The notes: a model not told the origin generated them from the letters alone. Positions 9,118 through 18,694 are shown, numbered from the stretch's first letter. The stretch is 64,000 nt of DNA from Pseudomonas sp. DC1.2 (GCF_034351645.1 NZ_CP133782.1:1679001-1743000), one strand, 5' to 3'. Translations and numbers: made by a program.

Positions 9118-10340
9118 ACTGTCGTGGTTGCGCTGCGCCGCTGGCCTTGCCACTGATCGACCTCGGTACTTCGCCGCCGTCCAACGCCTATGTCCGCGTC
9201 GATCAATTGGAACAGGCCGAGCAATGGGTGCCATTGAAGGTGGCGGTATGTCAGCAATGCTGGCTGGTGCAGACCGAGGACTACAGCAGCGCCGAGAGTC
9301 TGTTCGACGCCGAGTACGCCTATTTCAGCTCCTTCTCGAGCACCTGGCTGGCGCATGCCGAGCGTTATGTGGCCGAGATGGTCGAGCGCTTCGGCCTGAC
9401 GTCCGAAAGCCGCGTGGTGGAAATTGCTGCCAATGACGGTTACTTGTTGCAGTACGTGGCCGCGCGCAGCATTCCTTGCCTGGGCGTCGAACCGACCCGC
9501 AGCACTGCCCAGGCGGCGCGGGAAAAAGGCCTGGAGATTCGTGAACTGTTCTTTGGTCGAGAAACGGCATCGCAGTTGGTGGCTGAAGGCTGGTCTGCCG
9601 ACCTGATGGCCGCCAACAACGTGCTGGCCCACGTGCCGGACATCAATGATTTCCTCGGTGGTTTTGCAACCCTGCTCAAACCAACGGGCGCGGCGACCTT
9701 CGAGTTTCCGCAACTGCTGACGTTGATGGCTGGTCAGCAGTTCGACACGCTGTATCACGAGCACTACTCCTACCTGTCCCTGACCGCCGTGCAAACCTTG
9801 TGCGAGCGCAATGGTCTGGAAGTGTTCGACGTCACTCATTTGCCGACCCACGGCGGCTCGCTGCGCGTCTTCGTTCAGCGCACTGACGGCGTTCGCCGCG
9901 ACGTACAGCCCGCGGTCATGCAGCAGTTGCACGCAGAACTCGCTGCGGGTGTGAAAACCCCTGAGTACTACGCGACCCTGGCCCCGGCGGCTGAACGCAT
10001 CAAGCACGACTTGTTGCGCTTCCTGTTGCAGGCCAAGGCTGATGGCAAGCGTGTCGTGGGGTATGGCGCGGCGGCCAAGGGCAACACTTTGCTCAACTAT
10101 GCTGGCGTCAAACCGGACCTGCTGGCTTGGGTCGCCGATGCCAACCCACACAAACAGGGCAAGTACCTGCCGGGCAGCCGCATTCCAATTGTGTCGCCCG
10201 AACGCATTGCGATAGAGAAACCTGACTACGTGCTGGTGTTGCCGTGGAACCTGCTGGATGAGATCACCCAGGCCTTCACCGGTATTCGTGCATGGGACGG
10301 TCGTTTTGTGATCGCCATTCCTGAGTTGATTATTCGATGA
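9114..10340 (+). CDS. Nucleotide-sugar C-methyltransferase (NovU/TylCIII-type)
   Basis: 408 residues. Three-part layout of sugar C-methyltransferases: an N-terminal zinc-binding unit (CRGCAAPL and CQQCW), a SAM-binding domain (VVEIAANDGYLLQYV), and a C-terminal Rossmann-like domain (RVVGYGAAAKGNTLLNYAG). The DTLYHEHYSYLSL motif carries the histidine used as base in this family. These enzymes methylate C3 of a 4-keto-6-deoxysugar, giving a branched sugar. Placed directly after the epimerase with a four-base overlap, it predicts a branched CDP-sugar; an unmethylated product cannot be excluded from sequence alone. Confidence 0.85.
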   Translation: MNCRGCAAPLALPLIDLGTSPPSNAYVRVDQLEQAEQWVPLKVAVCQQCWLVQTEDYSSAESLFDAEYAYFSSFSSTWLAHAERYVAEMVERFGLTSESRVVEIAANDGYLLQYVAARSIPCLGVEPTRSTAQAAREKGLEIRELFFGRETASQLVAEGWSADLMAANNVLAHVPDINDFLGGFATLLKPTGAATFEFPQLLTLMAGQQFDTLYHEHYSYLSLTAVQTLCERNGLEVFDVTHLPTHGGSLRVFVQRTDGVRRDVQPAVMQQLHAELAAGVKTPEYYATLAPAAERIKHDLLRFLLQAKADGKRVVGYGAAAKGNTLLNYAGVKPDLLAWVADANPHKQGKYLPGSRIPIVSPERIAIEKPDYVLVLPWNLLDEITQAFTGIRAWDGRFVIAIPELIIR

Positions 10341-11458
10341 GCAGAATTCATTACACCAAACCCAGTGTCGGTGAACTGGAAGCGCGTTACGCCCTCGATG
10401 CTGTACAGAACGGCTGGGGTGAACGCTGCTACGAATACCTCACGCGTTTCGAAAAATCTTTCGCCGAGCACGTGGGCACGTCCTACGCGATCGCGACCTC
10501 CAGTTGCACTGGGGCGCTGCACATGGGGATGGCTGCGCTGGGTATCGGCGCCGGCGACGAGGTGATCCTCGCCGACACTAACTGGATCGCCTCCGCCGCG
10601 CCCATTACTTATCTCGGTGCGACCCCTGTGTTTGTTGACGTGCTGGCGGACAGCTGGTGCCTCGACCCGCATCAGGTTCGACGAGCAATCACGTCGCGGA
10701 CCAAAGCCATTCTCGCGGTACACATTTACGGCAACCTCTGTGACATGGACGAGTTGTTGGCCATCGGCCGCGAGTTTGGTTTACCGGTCATCGAAGATGC
10801 GGCCGAAGCGATTGGCTCGCAGTGGCGGGGCCATGCCGCTGGATCGCTGGGCACGTTCGGGGCATTTTCCTTCCACGGCACCAAGACGATGACTACGGGT
10901 GAGGGCGGTATTTTCGTCACCTCGGACAAAGCGTTGTATGAGCGGGTATTGACCCTGTCCAACCATGGTCGGGTGGCCGGCAGCAGCAAGCAGTTCTGGC
11001 CGGATTTCATTGGCTTCAAATACAAGATGAGCAACCTGCAAGCGGCCGTCGGCTGTGCCCAGGTTGAGCGGATAGAGACACTGATCGAGCGTAAGCGAGC
11101 GATCTTCGCCTACTACGCCCAAGCGTTGGCAGGCTTGCCGGGTGTGTCGATGAACCCTGAGCCCGAGCACGGGCGTAACGGCTATTGGATGCCGACCGTA
11201 GTGTTTGACCGCGAACTGGGGATCACGCGGGAGATCTTGATGGCCGCGTTCCAGGCCGCCGACATCGATGCGCGGGTGTTCTTTTGGCCGCTGTCTTCCT
11301 TGCCGATGTTCAGTGACGTCAAGGCCGACTCGCCAGTGGCGTATGCGCTGCCCGAGCGGGCGATCAATCTGCCGAGTTACCACGACATGACTGATGACGA
11401 TCAGCAACGTGTCATCGAAGTGCTGAGTGCCCTGTTGCACAAAAGGACGCAGCTATGA
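10337..11458 (+). CDS. DegT/DnrJ/EryC1 aminotransferase (sugar 4-aminotransferase)
   Basis: 373 residues. PLP enzyme of the DegT family; the active-site lysine is in FSFHGTKTMTTGEGG (Lys183), and VIEDAAEAIG supplies the Asp that binds the PLP ring. Closest in layout to perosamine/viosamine synthases, which aminate C4 of a 4-keto-6-deoxysugar with glutamate as donor. Coupled to its neighbours by four-base overlaps on both sides. It is a separate enzyme from PseC (Lys188 of that protein) encoded 6.5 kb on. The regiochemistry is inferred from the 4-keto substrate made upstream. Confidence 0.85.
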   Translation: MSRIHYTKPSVGELEARYALDAVQNGWGERCYEYLTRFEKSFAEHVGTSYAIATSSCTGALHMGMAALGIGAGDEVILADTNWIASAAPITYLGATPVFVDVLADSWCLDPHQVRRAITSRTKAILAVHIYGNLCDMDELLAIGREFGLPVIEDAAEAIGSQWRGHAAGSLGTFGAFSFHGTKTMTTGEGGIFVTSDKALYERVLTLSNHGRVAGSSKQFWPDFIGFKYKMSNLQAAVGCAQVERIETLIERKRAIFAYYAQALAGLPGVSMNPEPEHGRNGYWMPTVVFDRELGITREILMAAFQAADIDARVFFWPLSSLPMFSDVKADSPVAYALPERAINLPSYHDMTDDDQQRVIEVLSALLHKRTQL

Positions 11459-12120
11459 AGGTGTACTTGCTGGGCGCGGCCAATCCTGAAGCGGTACGGA
11501 TGATCCTGACCCTGCAACGCCGCCAGCCGGATGTGCAGTTCGCGTTCCTTGATAACGATCCGGCGAAACAAGGCACGCTGTTTCATGGCGTGCCGGTGGT
11601 GGGCGGCACCGACAAAGTGGCCGAGCTGAAAGGCCCCGATACGCGGTTCGTCAACCTGATCACCGGCAGCACGGCGCTGCGGTATCAGACCACCTGCGAG
11701 ATCGTCGAGGCCGGTGGCACCCTGGGCAACTTTATCCATCCTGGGGTCGACCTGACGATGATCAGCATGGGCGTCGGCACCTATTTGCAAGAGGGCGTGA
11801 TCATGCAGGCGCAAGTTAGCCTGGGTGATAACACCAGTATCAGCGCCGGTAGCGTGGTCGGCCATGAGGGGCAGATCGGTCACTCGGTGTTCATGGCTCC
11901 TGGGGTCTGCATCGCTGGTTGTGTCGAGATCGGCGACGGCACCTTCATCGGCACCAACGCCACGATCCTGCCGCGTTTACGCATCGGTCGCTGGGTCACC
12001 ATCGGCGCAGGTGCCGTGGTGATCAACGATATTCCTGACTACGCGGTCGTGGTGGGCAGTCCCGCCAGGACCATCAAGACCAACCCTGTTTCCTTTCAAG
12101 ACGGTCGGGTTTTCAAGTAA
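11455..12120 (+). CDS. NeuD/PglD-type sugar O/N-acyltransferase
   Basis: 221 residues. N-terminal Rossmann-like part (VYLLGAANPEA, then FLDNDPAKQGTLFHGVPVVGG) followed by a left-handed beta-helix of hexapeptide repeats from about residue 95 (GNFIHPGVDLTMISMGVGT..., IGDGTFIGTNATILPRLRIG) and the closing ENDP-like VVINDIPDYAVVVGSPA. This is the PglD/PerB/NeuD layout. It most likely acylates the 4-amino group formed by the preceding aminotransferase; the acyl chain is unknown. ATG overlaps the aminotransferase stop. Confidence 0.85.
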   Translation: MKVYLLGAANPEAVRMILTLQRRQPDVQFAFLDNDPAKQGTLFHGVPVVGGTDKVAELKGPDTRFVNLITGSTALRYQTTCEIVEAGGTLGNFIHPGVDLTMISMGVGTYLQEGVIMQAQVSLGDNTSISAGSVVGHEGQIGHSVFMAPGVCIAGCVEIGDGTFIGTNATILPRLRIGRWVTIGAGAVVINDIPDYAVVVGSPARTIKTNPVSFQDGRVFK

Positions 12121-12150
12121 CCACCGCGGCTATTTTCTGGAGAGTGTGTG

Positions 12151-12879
12151 ATGAATCCTCATGAGCAGTTTCGTGAAGAAGTAAAAGAAAATATCGAAGG
12201 CTTGCAACAGGACAAAGCCCTGCAAGCCACGTCGCTGGACTGGGTTGGCACAACCGCCCGGCACAAATACACCTATAACTTCAGCTGGATGGGGCGCCCG
12301 ATTATTCAGTTCCCCCAGGACATGGTTGCCATGCAGGAGATCATTTGGTCACTGCGTCCGGACATCATCGTTGAAACCGGTATCGCCCACGGCGGCTCCC
12401 TGGTGTTCTACGCGTCGATGCTGGAGTTGGCCGGCCATGGTGAGGTGTTGGGCATCGATATCGATATTCGTCAGCACAACCGTGAGGCGATCGAAGCACA
12501 CCCTATGAGCAAGCGGATTGAAATGATTCAAGGGTCGAGTATTGATCCGGCAATCGTCGATCAGGTTCGCCAGCGCATTGCGGGCAAGAAAGTGCTGGTC
12601 GTCCTGGACTCCAACCACACGCATGAGCATGTACTCGAAGAGCTCCGGGCGTATGCGCCAATGGTCTCGGTGGGTAGTTACTGCGTGGTCATGGACACGG
12701 TGGTTGAAGACATGCCCGAAGATGCGTTTCCGGATCGTCCCTGGGGCAAGGGTGATAACCCAAAAACTGCGGTATGGGCCTATCTGAAAGAAAATAGTGA
12801 TTTCGAAATCGACCAGGCCATTCACAGCAAACTACTCATCACCGTCGCGCCGGACGGTTATCTGCGTCGTGTGCGTTAA
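12151..12879 (+). CDS. CmcI-like SAM-dependent methyltransferase/hydroxylase family
   Basis: 242 residues. Cephalosporin-hydroxylase (CmcI/RhmcL) family: FSWMGRPIIQFPQDMVAMQEI, the SAM site IIVETGIAHGGSLVFYAS, VLGIDIDIR, and LVVLDSNHTHEHVLEEL with metal-binding acidic and histidine residues. Members in glycan clusters are generally thought to O-methylate sugars. GTG at 12148 is one codon upstream; ATG 12151 is preferred because a GGAGAG site precedes it. Lies 30 bases after the acyltransferase, so likely decorates the same sugar or the finished glycan. Role inferred. Confidence 0.8.
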   Translation: MNPHEQFREEVKENIEGLQQDKALQATSLDWVGTTARHKYTYNFSWMGRPIIQFPQDMVAMQEIIWSLRPDIIVETGIAHGGSLVFYASMLELAGHGEVLGIDIDIRQHNREAIEAHPMSKRIEMIQGSSIDPAIVDQVRQRIAGKKVLVVLDSNHTHEHVLEELRAYAPMVSVGSYCVVMDTVVEDMPEDAFPDRPWGKGDNPKTAVWAYLKENSDFEIDQAIHSKLLITVAPDGYLRRVR

Positions 12880-12930
12880 GCAACAACATTGTTGAGTTCA
12901 TTCGGCTACGGGCCGGTTGTGGGGAAATAT

Positions 12931-15855
12931 ATGCAAGGCAAGTCCAGTTCTGAACACGGGTCGGCACTCAACGAACAGTTGACCGTGGTGCTGATTTCTC
13001 ACGAGCGGCCAGCGTTTCTGCGACGGGCGGTACGTTTTTACAGCAGCTTGCCGTGCAAAATTTTAGTGCTGGACTCATCGGTTGATCCTCAGCCGGGTAT
13101 GAGTGGTCAGTTCCCTAACGTGGATTATCAGCACCTGCCGCAGTTCGGTTACTGGGGAATCCGTGCCAAGTTGGCCCATGGCATTGAGCAAGTCACGACA
13201 CCTTTCATGGTGTTCGCTGCTGACGATGACTTCCTTGTACATGACGCTTTGCACGAAGCCGTGGCGTTCATGGGTGCCAACCCCGATTACAGCATGTGTC
13301 ATGGCTACAGCATGATGTATCTGGCATTGGTCAACAGCGTGAGTTACTACCGACGCGATAAGAAAGTCTGTGAAGACTATTCGTCAGAGCACGTCCAGGA
13401 CCGCGTGCAGGACTATATGCAGCAGTACATCCCGCCGTTTTATGCCGTACAACGCACTGCACTTTTGCGTGACTGGTATCACGTCATGCCTCACGACACG
13501 ATCTTTCAATGGCAGGAAGTCGGTCACACGTATTACATGCTGGCTCGGGGCAAAGTACGGATTCTGCCGATCGCTTATGTGGTGCGTGAAATCAACTACG
13601 TGGAATCCGATCACAAGACCGAGATTTATCACTCCCTTGCTTTTACCGATGCCAAATCAGTCGCCGAACGCGAAGCCTTTGCCGGTTTTCTGGCCGGGCT
13701 GCCGACTCAAATTCGTGACCTCGATGCGGAGCAGGGCAAACAGTTCGTGCTCCAAAGCTTTGAGGCACTGGCCGATAGCTTGCGCACGGGCCGGGCGCTG
13801 TGCGCCGAGCTGATTTTTGAATCGTCCTGGACGAATGCTCAAGGGGGGCCGCAGCGCCGGTTCGGTCCCAAGCAATACGTCGAAATGCCTTTTTATAACC
13901 AGGCATTTTTTGATCAGTTGACCCAATTCGAGTTTCTGCTGCATGCCATGCCGGCCGGACGTGTTCAGTTGCAAGGGCTGGAAGGTATCTGGACGCGTCA
14001 ACAGGACTTGATGCGGCCGCACAATAACGACACGCCTGAAAGCATCGTCGACCGTTTGTGGCTGGCTCACGAGCGCAATGCGTTCAACCGCACGGTGGTC
14101 AAGCGTCTGGCGGCGCAACTGGCGCTGCTTGGCCAAGACGAAGAGGCGCAGGCGATGCATGACTGGATCGCTCGTCTTGAGGCGGTGTCGCTCCTGGACC
14201 ATCACCCAACGTTCGACAAAATGCTCAGTGGCCGTCTGCTCAATTGGTTGGCGTCGCGCGAACCCACTCCCCAGGAGGCCGAGTCGATTACCCAGTATCT
14301 GGCGGCCAATGGCGGTGGTCCGCAGTTCGGTATCTTCTTACTCGACCTCGACAACAACATCGACAAGTTGCAAGTCACCCTCGACAGTCTGCTCGAAGGT
14401 CACAGCAAGGCGTTCAAAATCGTAGTCTTTACCACTGGCGAAGCACCCGCGGCCACCACGGCGCAAAACACCCTGCACTTTGTTCGTGTCACGCCAAGCA
14501 ACGTTGTCGACAAGCTGAACCTGAGCGCGCGTCAATCGCCTTGCGATTGGCTGCTACTGGCTGAAGCGGGTGATGAATTCACTGCCGCCGGCCTGTTACG
14601 TGCGAGCCTGGAGTTGATGTCGGCGCCTGATTGCCGCGCGGTAGCCACCGACGAAATTCAGCGCACGGCTGAAGGCGCACTGGTGAATATGTTTCGTCCG
14701 GGCCTCAACCTTGACCTGCTGCAAAGCCTGCCAGCAATGATGGCGCGGCACTGGCTGATCCGTCGCGAGGTCATGCTCGAGGTGGGCGGTTATCAGGCCG
14801 ACTTCAGCAAGGCCCTGGAATTCGATTTGCTGCTCCGCATCATCGAGCAGGGCGGCCTTAATGGGCTGGCGCACCTGGACGAACCGTTGCTGATCACCCC
14901 GGCGCCGCGGCTGGAGGAAAACGCCCATGAGCGCCAGGCGTTGTTGCGTCACTTGGGTAACCGTGGTTACAAGGCTCAAATCACCTCGACGGTGCCTGGC
15001 ACCTACCAGGTCGATTACCGTCACGTCGAGCGTCCGCTGGTCTCAATCATCGTGCCGGCCGGAGACGATCTACCCGTGCTGCAACGTTGTTTGGACGGGA
15101 TGCTGCTCAGAACCCGCTACACCCGCTATGAAGTGCTGATCGCTGCCAACCCGAATCAGTCTGCCGCTGTTAACGATTGGCTTGGCACGTTGCAGAACGC
15201 CAGGGTGCGTGTGTTGTATGCCGAGCAACCGCTGAGCGACGTGGCCTTGTGCAACGCCGTCAGCCAGGAGGCTCAGGGCGAGTACCTGGTGCTGCTGGCT
15301 GCCGACAGTGAAGTGGTCAATCCGAACTGGATCGAATCGCTGCTCAATCACGCTCAGCGTCCTGAAGTCGGCGTCGTGGGGGCCAAGTTGGTCGATCGTG
15401 ACGGCAACATCACGCATGCCGGCTTGATCCTGGGGATGAATGGCGGTGTCGGCTCGGCCTTTGTGGGCGAGCGGCATGATGCCAGCGTGCCGCTGCATCG
15501 CCTGAGCCTGGAGCAGAATTACTCTGCGGTGTCGAAGGCCTGCCTGATGGTGCGTAAAGCGCTGTTCGATGACATCGGTGGTCTGGATGACGTCGTGTTT
15601 GCCGAAGGCTTGAGTGATGTTGATCTGTGCCTGAAGGCCAGTCAGGCCGGTTACCTCACCGTATGGACGCCGCTGGTTCAGGTCATTCATTCGGGTGAGT
15701 TGCCGCCAGTGCCACAGGCGCTCGATGCCTTGCGTGAAAAATGGGCTGCTGCGTTTGCTCAGGATCCGTCCTACAACGCCAACCTGGCGTTGAATGGCAA
15801 GGGTTTTACCCTGGGTGAAAGCGCCCCGGTGAACTGGGCGCAGTTGCTCGCATAA
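12931..15855 (+). CDS. Second giant multidomain glycosyltransferase
   Basis: 974 residues. The N-terminal ~300 residues look like the TIGR00180-type glycosyltransferase (LTVVLISHERPAFLRRAV, then FVFAADDDF-like FMVFAADDDFLV and the EINYVESDHK region). Then a degenerate GT2-like part and a full GT2 domain from RPLVSIIVPAGDD to GAKLVDRDGNITHAGLILG. The last third is clearly paralogous to the middle of the FgtA-like protein (both have RPEVGVVGAKL and HAGLILG and the same YNANLAL-type ending). ATG 12931 is preferred over TTG 12889 because GGGGAAA precedes it. It probably transfers the CDP-sugar product; acceptor unknown. Confidence 0.8.
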   Translation: MQGKSSSEHGSALNEQLTVVLISHERPAFLRRAVRFYSSLPCKILVLDSSVDPQPGMSGQFPNVDYQHLPQFGYWGIRAKLAHGIEQVTTPFMVFAADDDFLVHDALHEAVAFMGANPDYSMCHGYSMMYLALVNSVSYYRRDKKVCEDYSSEHVQDRVQDYMQQYIPPFYAVQRTALLRDWYHVMPHDTIFQWQEVGHTYYMLARGKVRILPIAYVVREINYVESDHKTEIYHSLAFTDAKSVAEREAFAGFLAGLPTQIRDLDAEQGKQFVLQSFEALADSLRTGRALCAELIFESSWTNAQGGPQRRFGPKQYVEMPFYNQAFFDQLTQFEFLLHAMPAGRVQLQGLEGIWTRQQDLMRPHNNDTPESIVDRLWLAHERNAFNRTVVKRLAAQLALLGQDEEAQAMHDWIARLEAVSLLDHHPTFDKMLSGRLLNWLASREPTPQEAESITQYLAANGGGPQFGIFLLDLDNNIDKLQVTLDSLLEGHSKAFKIVVFTTGEAPAATTAQNTLHFVRVTPSNVVDKLNLSARQSPCDWLLLAEAGDEFTAAGLLRASLELMSAPDCRAVATDEIQRTAEGALVNMFRPGLNLDLLQSLPAMMARHWLIRREVMLEVGGYQADFSKALEFDLLLRIIEQGGLNGLAHLDEPLLITPAPRLEENAHERQALLRHLGNRGYKAQITSTVPGTYQVDYRHVERPLVSIIVPAGDDLPVLQRCLDGMLLRTRYTRYEVLIAANPNQSAAVNDWLGTLQNARVRVLYAEQPLSDVALCNAVSQEAQGEYLVLLAADSEVVNPNWIESLLNHAQRPEVGVVGAKLVDRDGNITHAGLILGMNGGVGSAFVGERHDASVPLHRLSLEQNYSAVSKACLMVRKALFDDIGGLDDVVFAEGLSDVDLCLKASQAGYLTVWTPLVQVIHSGELPPVPQALDALREKWAAAFAQDPSYNANLALNGKGFTLGESAPVNWAQLLA

Positions 15856-15885
15856 GCCTGGCTGACAGGTAAAAGGACTCACGGT

Positions 15886-16887
15886 ATGTTCAACGGCAAA
15901 TCGATTTTTATCTCCGGTGGCACCGGTTCGTTCGGGCGCAACTTCATCCGCCGCTTGCTGGAGCAATACCAGCCCAAGCGTGTCGTGGTGTTCTCGCGCG
16001 ATGAACTCAAGCAATACGAAATGCAGCAAACGTTCAACGCGCCGTGCATGCGCTACTTCCTGGGTGATGTGCGCGATGCTGAGCGTTTGCGTCAAGCCAT
16101 GCGTGGCATCGATTACGTGGTGCATGCTGCCGCCCTGAAGCAAGTGCCGGCGGCGGAATACAACCCCACCGAATGCATTCGTACCAACGTCAACGGCGCG
16201 GAAAACATCATCGCTGCCGCTATCGACAACGGCGTCAAACAAGTGGTCGCGCTGTCCACCGACAAGGCGGCCAGCCCGATCAATCTGTACGGCGCCACCA
16301 AGCTGCTGTCGGACAAACTGTTTGTGGCTGCCAACAACATTGCTGGCGAACAGCAGACCCGTTTTGCCGTGGTTCGATACGGTAACGTCGCCGGTTCGCG
16401 AGGATCGGTTGTGCCCTTTTTCAGCAAGCTGATTGCCGAGGGCGCCACGGAGCTGCCGATCACTGACGAGCGCATGACCCGTTTCTGGATCACCCTCGAT
16501 CATGGCGTGCAATTTGTGCTGGACAGCTTTGCCCGGATGCACGGTGGTGAAGTGTTTGTGCCGAAGATTCCGTCGATCCGCATTGTCGATCTTGCGCGTG
16601 GCATGGCCGCGCATCTGCCACACAAAAACGTCGGTATTCGTCCGGGGGAAAAACTCCATGAGTTGATGGTGCCGCTGGACGATGCACGCATGACCCTGGA
16701 ATTTACCGACCACTACACCATCCAGCCGTCGATCCGCTTCACCAGCGTCGATGTGGATTTCGCCGTGGACAAACTGGGCGAGCAGGGCAAGCCCGTCAGC
16801 GAAGACTTTGAGTACCGTTCCGACACCAACCCGCAGTTCCTTTCGGTCGGCCAGATCACCGACCTGCACGCGGAACTGTCGGCATGA
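15886..16887 (+). CDS. pseB: UDP-GlcNAc 4,6-dehydratase (5-inverting)
   Basis: 333 residues. First step of CMP-pseudaminic acid synthesis. SDR signature: SIFISGGTGSFGRNFIRRLL at the N-terminus, then VVVFSRDELKQYEMQ, DYVVHAAALKQVP, LSTDKAASPINLYGATK with the catalytic Lys/Tyr. The DKA-YGATK pattern and VKIPSIRIVDL-like motif are those of PseB/FlaA1 rather than long membrane-bound dehydratases. ATG has AAAAGGA upstream. Overlaps pseC by four bases. First gene of a fully coupled operon. Confidence 0.93.
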   Translation: MFNGKSIFISGGTGSFGRNFIRRLLEQYQPKRVVVFSRDELKQYEMQQTFNAPCMRYFLGDVRDAERLRQAMRGIDYVVHAAALKQVPAAEYNPTECIRTNVNGAENIIAAAIDNGVKQVVALSTDKAASPINLYGATKLLSDKLFVAANNIAGEQQTRFAVVRYGNVAGSRGSVVPFFSKLIAEGATELPITDERMTRFWITLDHGVQFVLDSFARMHGGEVFVPKIPSIRIVDLARGMAAHLPHKNVGIRPGEKLHELMVPLDDARMTLEFTDHYTIQPSIRFTSVDVDFAVDKLGEQGKPVSEDFEYRSDTNPQFLSVGQITDLHAELSA

Positions 16888-18041
16888 TTCCCTACGGTCG
16901 GCAGAGTCTCGATCAGGCGGACATTGACGCCGTGGTCGCCGTGTTGCAGTCCGACTGGCTGACCCAGGGGCCGACCATCGAGCGTTTCGAGCAGGCCATG
17001 GCTGAACGTTGTCAGGCCGATTTCGCGGTCGCGGTGTGTAACGCCACGGCGGCATTGCACATTGCCTGCCTGGCAGCCGGACTCGGGCCGGGCGATCGCC
17101 TGTGGACCACGCCAAATACCTTTCTGGCCTCGGCCAACTGCGGTCGCTACTGTGGCGCCGACGTCGATTTTGTCGACATCGATCCGCTGACCTGGAACCT
17201 CGATGCCTATGCCCTGAAGGCCAAGCTGGAAGTTGCCGAGGACAACGGCACGCTACCCAAAGTGCTGGTGGCGGTGGCGTTTGCCGGACAGAGTTGCGAT
17301 ATGCGGATGATCGCCGAGTTGGCCGAACGCTATGGTTTCACGGTCATCGAGGATGCCTCCCATGCGGTCGGCGCGAGCTATGCCGGGCGTGCGGTGGGCT
17401 GTGGTGATTTTGCGGCGATGACGGTGTTCAGCTTTCACCCGGTGAAAATCATTACCAGTGCTGAGGGCGGCATGGTCCTGACCAATCGCCGTGACCTGGC
17501 CGAGCGCCTGCAACGCCTGCGCAGCCATGGCATGACCCGCGACCCGGAGCAGATGACCGAGTCCAGTCATGGGCCCTGGTACTACCAACAGGTTGAGCTG
17601 GGCTTCAATTACCGCATCACCGATCTGCAAGCGGCCCTCGGTTTGTCGCAACTGAACAAACTGGATGAGTTTGTTGCGCGTCGGCGTGAGCTGGCTGCGC
17701 GTTATGACCGATTGCTGGCGTATTTGCCGCTGACGCTGCCCAGCGCACAGCCTGAAGCTGAATCGGCGTGGCACCTGTACGTGGTGCGCTTGCAGCTCGA
17801 CCGGATCAATCGCAGTCATCGACAGGTGTTCGAAGGGTTGCGGTCCGCCGGGGTCGGGGTGAATCTGCACTATATTCCACTGCATTTGCAGCCTTACTAC
17901 CGAGACTTGGGCTTCGCCGAGGGCGACTTTGCCCAGGCCGAGCGCTACTACGCTGAGGCCATCAGCCTGCCGCTGTTTCCGTTGCTCAGCAATGAACAAC
18001 AGGATTACGTGGTCGAGCAACTGCAACGGCTGATTGAATAA
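16884..18041 (+). CDS. pseC: UDP-4-amino-4,6-dideoxy-N-acetyl-AltNAc transaminase
   Basis: 385 residues. DegT-family PLP aminotransferase, second step of pseudaminic acid synthesis. Opens IPYGRQSLDQADIDAVV, has VIEDASHAVGASY for PLP binding and FSFHPVKIITSAEGG with the Schiff-base Lys188; NYRITDLQAALG follows. This HPVK-IIT..EGG motif is typical of PseC and separates it from the perosamine-type enzyme in the CDP cluster. Start overlaps the pseB stop (ATGA). High confidence from context and motifs. Confidence 0.93.
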   Translation: MIPYGRQSLDQADIDAVVAVLQSDWLTQGPTIERFEQAMAERCQADFAVAVCNATAALHIACLAAGLGPGDRLWTTPNTFLASANCGRYCGADVDFVDIDPLTWNLDAYALKAKLEVAEDNGTLPKVLVAVAFAGQSCDMRMIAELAERYGFTVIEDASHAVGASYAGRAVGCGDFAAMTVFSFHPVKIITSAEGGMVLTNRRDLAERLQRLRSHGMTRDPEQMTESSHGPWYYQQVELGFNYRITDLQAALGLSQLNKLDEFVARRRELAARYDRLLAYLPLTLPSAQPEAESAWHLYVVRLQLDRINRSHRQVFEGLRSAGVGVNLHYIPLHLQPYYRDLGFAEGDFAQAERYYAEAISLPLFPLLSNEQQDYVVEQLQRLIE

Positions 18042-18073
18042 ACGCTGCTACAGGCGGCAGATGGGAATGAGCA

Positions 18074-18694
18074 ATGCGTGAACTGAGTGAGCAGGAAAAA
18101 TTCTGGCAGGGCGATTTCGGTAATCAGTACGTCGACCGTAACCTTGGGCAGCCGCTGGTGGCGGCCAACCTGGCGTTGTTTGCCAAGGCGCTGACGCGAG
18201 CAGGGCAGATTGACAGCTTGCTGGAACTGGGGACCAATGCCGGCAACAATTTGCAGGCACTGCGTCAACTATTGCCGCAGTGCGAATTGTATGGCGTAGA
18301 AATCAATAGCAGCGCACAGGCCCAGGCCCAGGCGCTGGGGATTGCCCAGGTCTGGCACGGTTCGCTGTTTGATTTTCCTTGTCTGCGAACCTTTGATTTG
18401 ACCCTGAGCAAGGGGGTGCTGATTCATCTGGCGCCGACGTTGTTGCCCGCCGCCTACGCGCAGCTTTATGCGTTGAGCCAGCGCTATATTCTGCTGGCCG
18501 AGTATTACAACCCGGCGCCGGTCGAGGTGTCGTATCGCGGTAACAACGGCAAGCTGTTCAAGCGCGATTTTGCCGGTGAAATGCTTGACCGCTATCCCGA
18601 CCTGCAACTGGTGGATTATGGTTTTGGTTATCACCGCGACCCGCAATTCCCGGTGGACGACATCACCTGGTTTCTTCTGGAAAAACGCCGTTGA
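18074..18694 (+). CDS. Pseudaminic acid biosynthesis-associated methylase
   Basis: 206 residues. SAM-dependent methyltransferase fold: LLELGTNAGNNLQALRQL is the glycine-rich motif I and LYGVEINSSA the acidic motif II. The N-terminus with FWQGDFGNQYVDRN and the end DDITWFLLEKR match the family found only inside Pse operons (TIGR03587 type). Probably methylates a Pse intermediate or the finished sugar, but no reaction is proven to my knowledge. 32 bases after pseC; overlaps pseF by four bases, so made in step with the pathway. Confidence 0.85.
   Translation: MRELSEQEKFWQGDFGNQYVDRNLGQPLVAANLALFAKALTRAGQIDSLLELGTNAGNNLQALRQLLPQCELYGVEINSSAQAQAQALGIAQVWHGSLFDFPCLRTFDLTLSKGVLIHLAPTLLPAAYAQLYALSQRYILLAEYYNPAPVEVSYRGNNGKLFKRDFAGEMLDRYPDLQLVDYGFGYHRDPQFPVDDITWFLLEKRR

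Noticed and set aside
15070..17115. 681-residue open frame on the minus strand across pseB/pseC
   Set aside because: Shadow of high-GC coding DNA: it lies opposite well-conserved genes, has Arg/His/Gln-rich composition and no recognisable domain.
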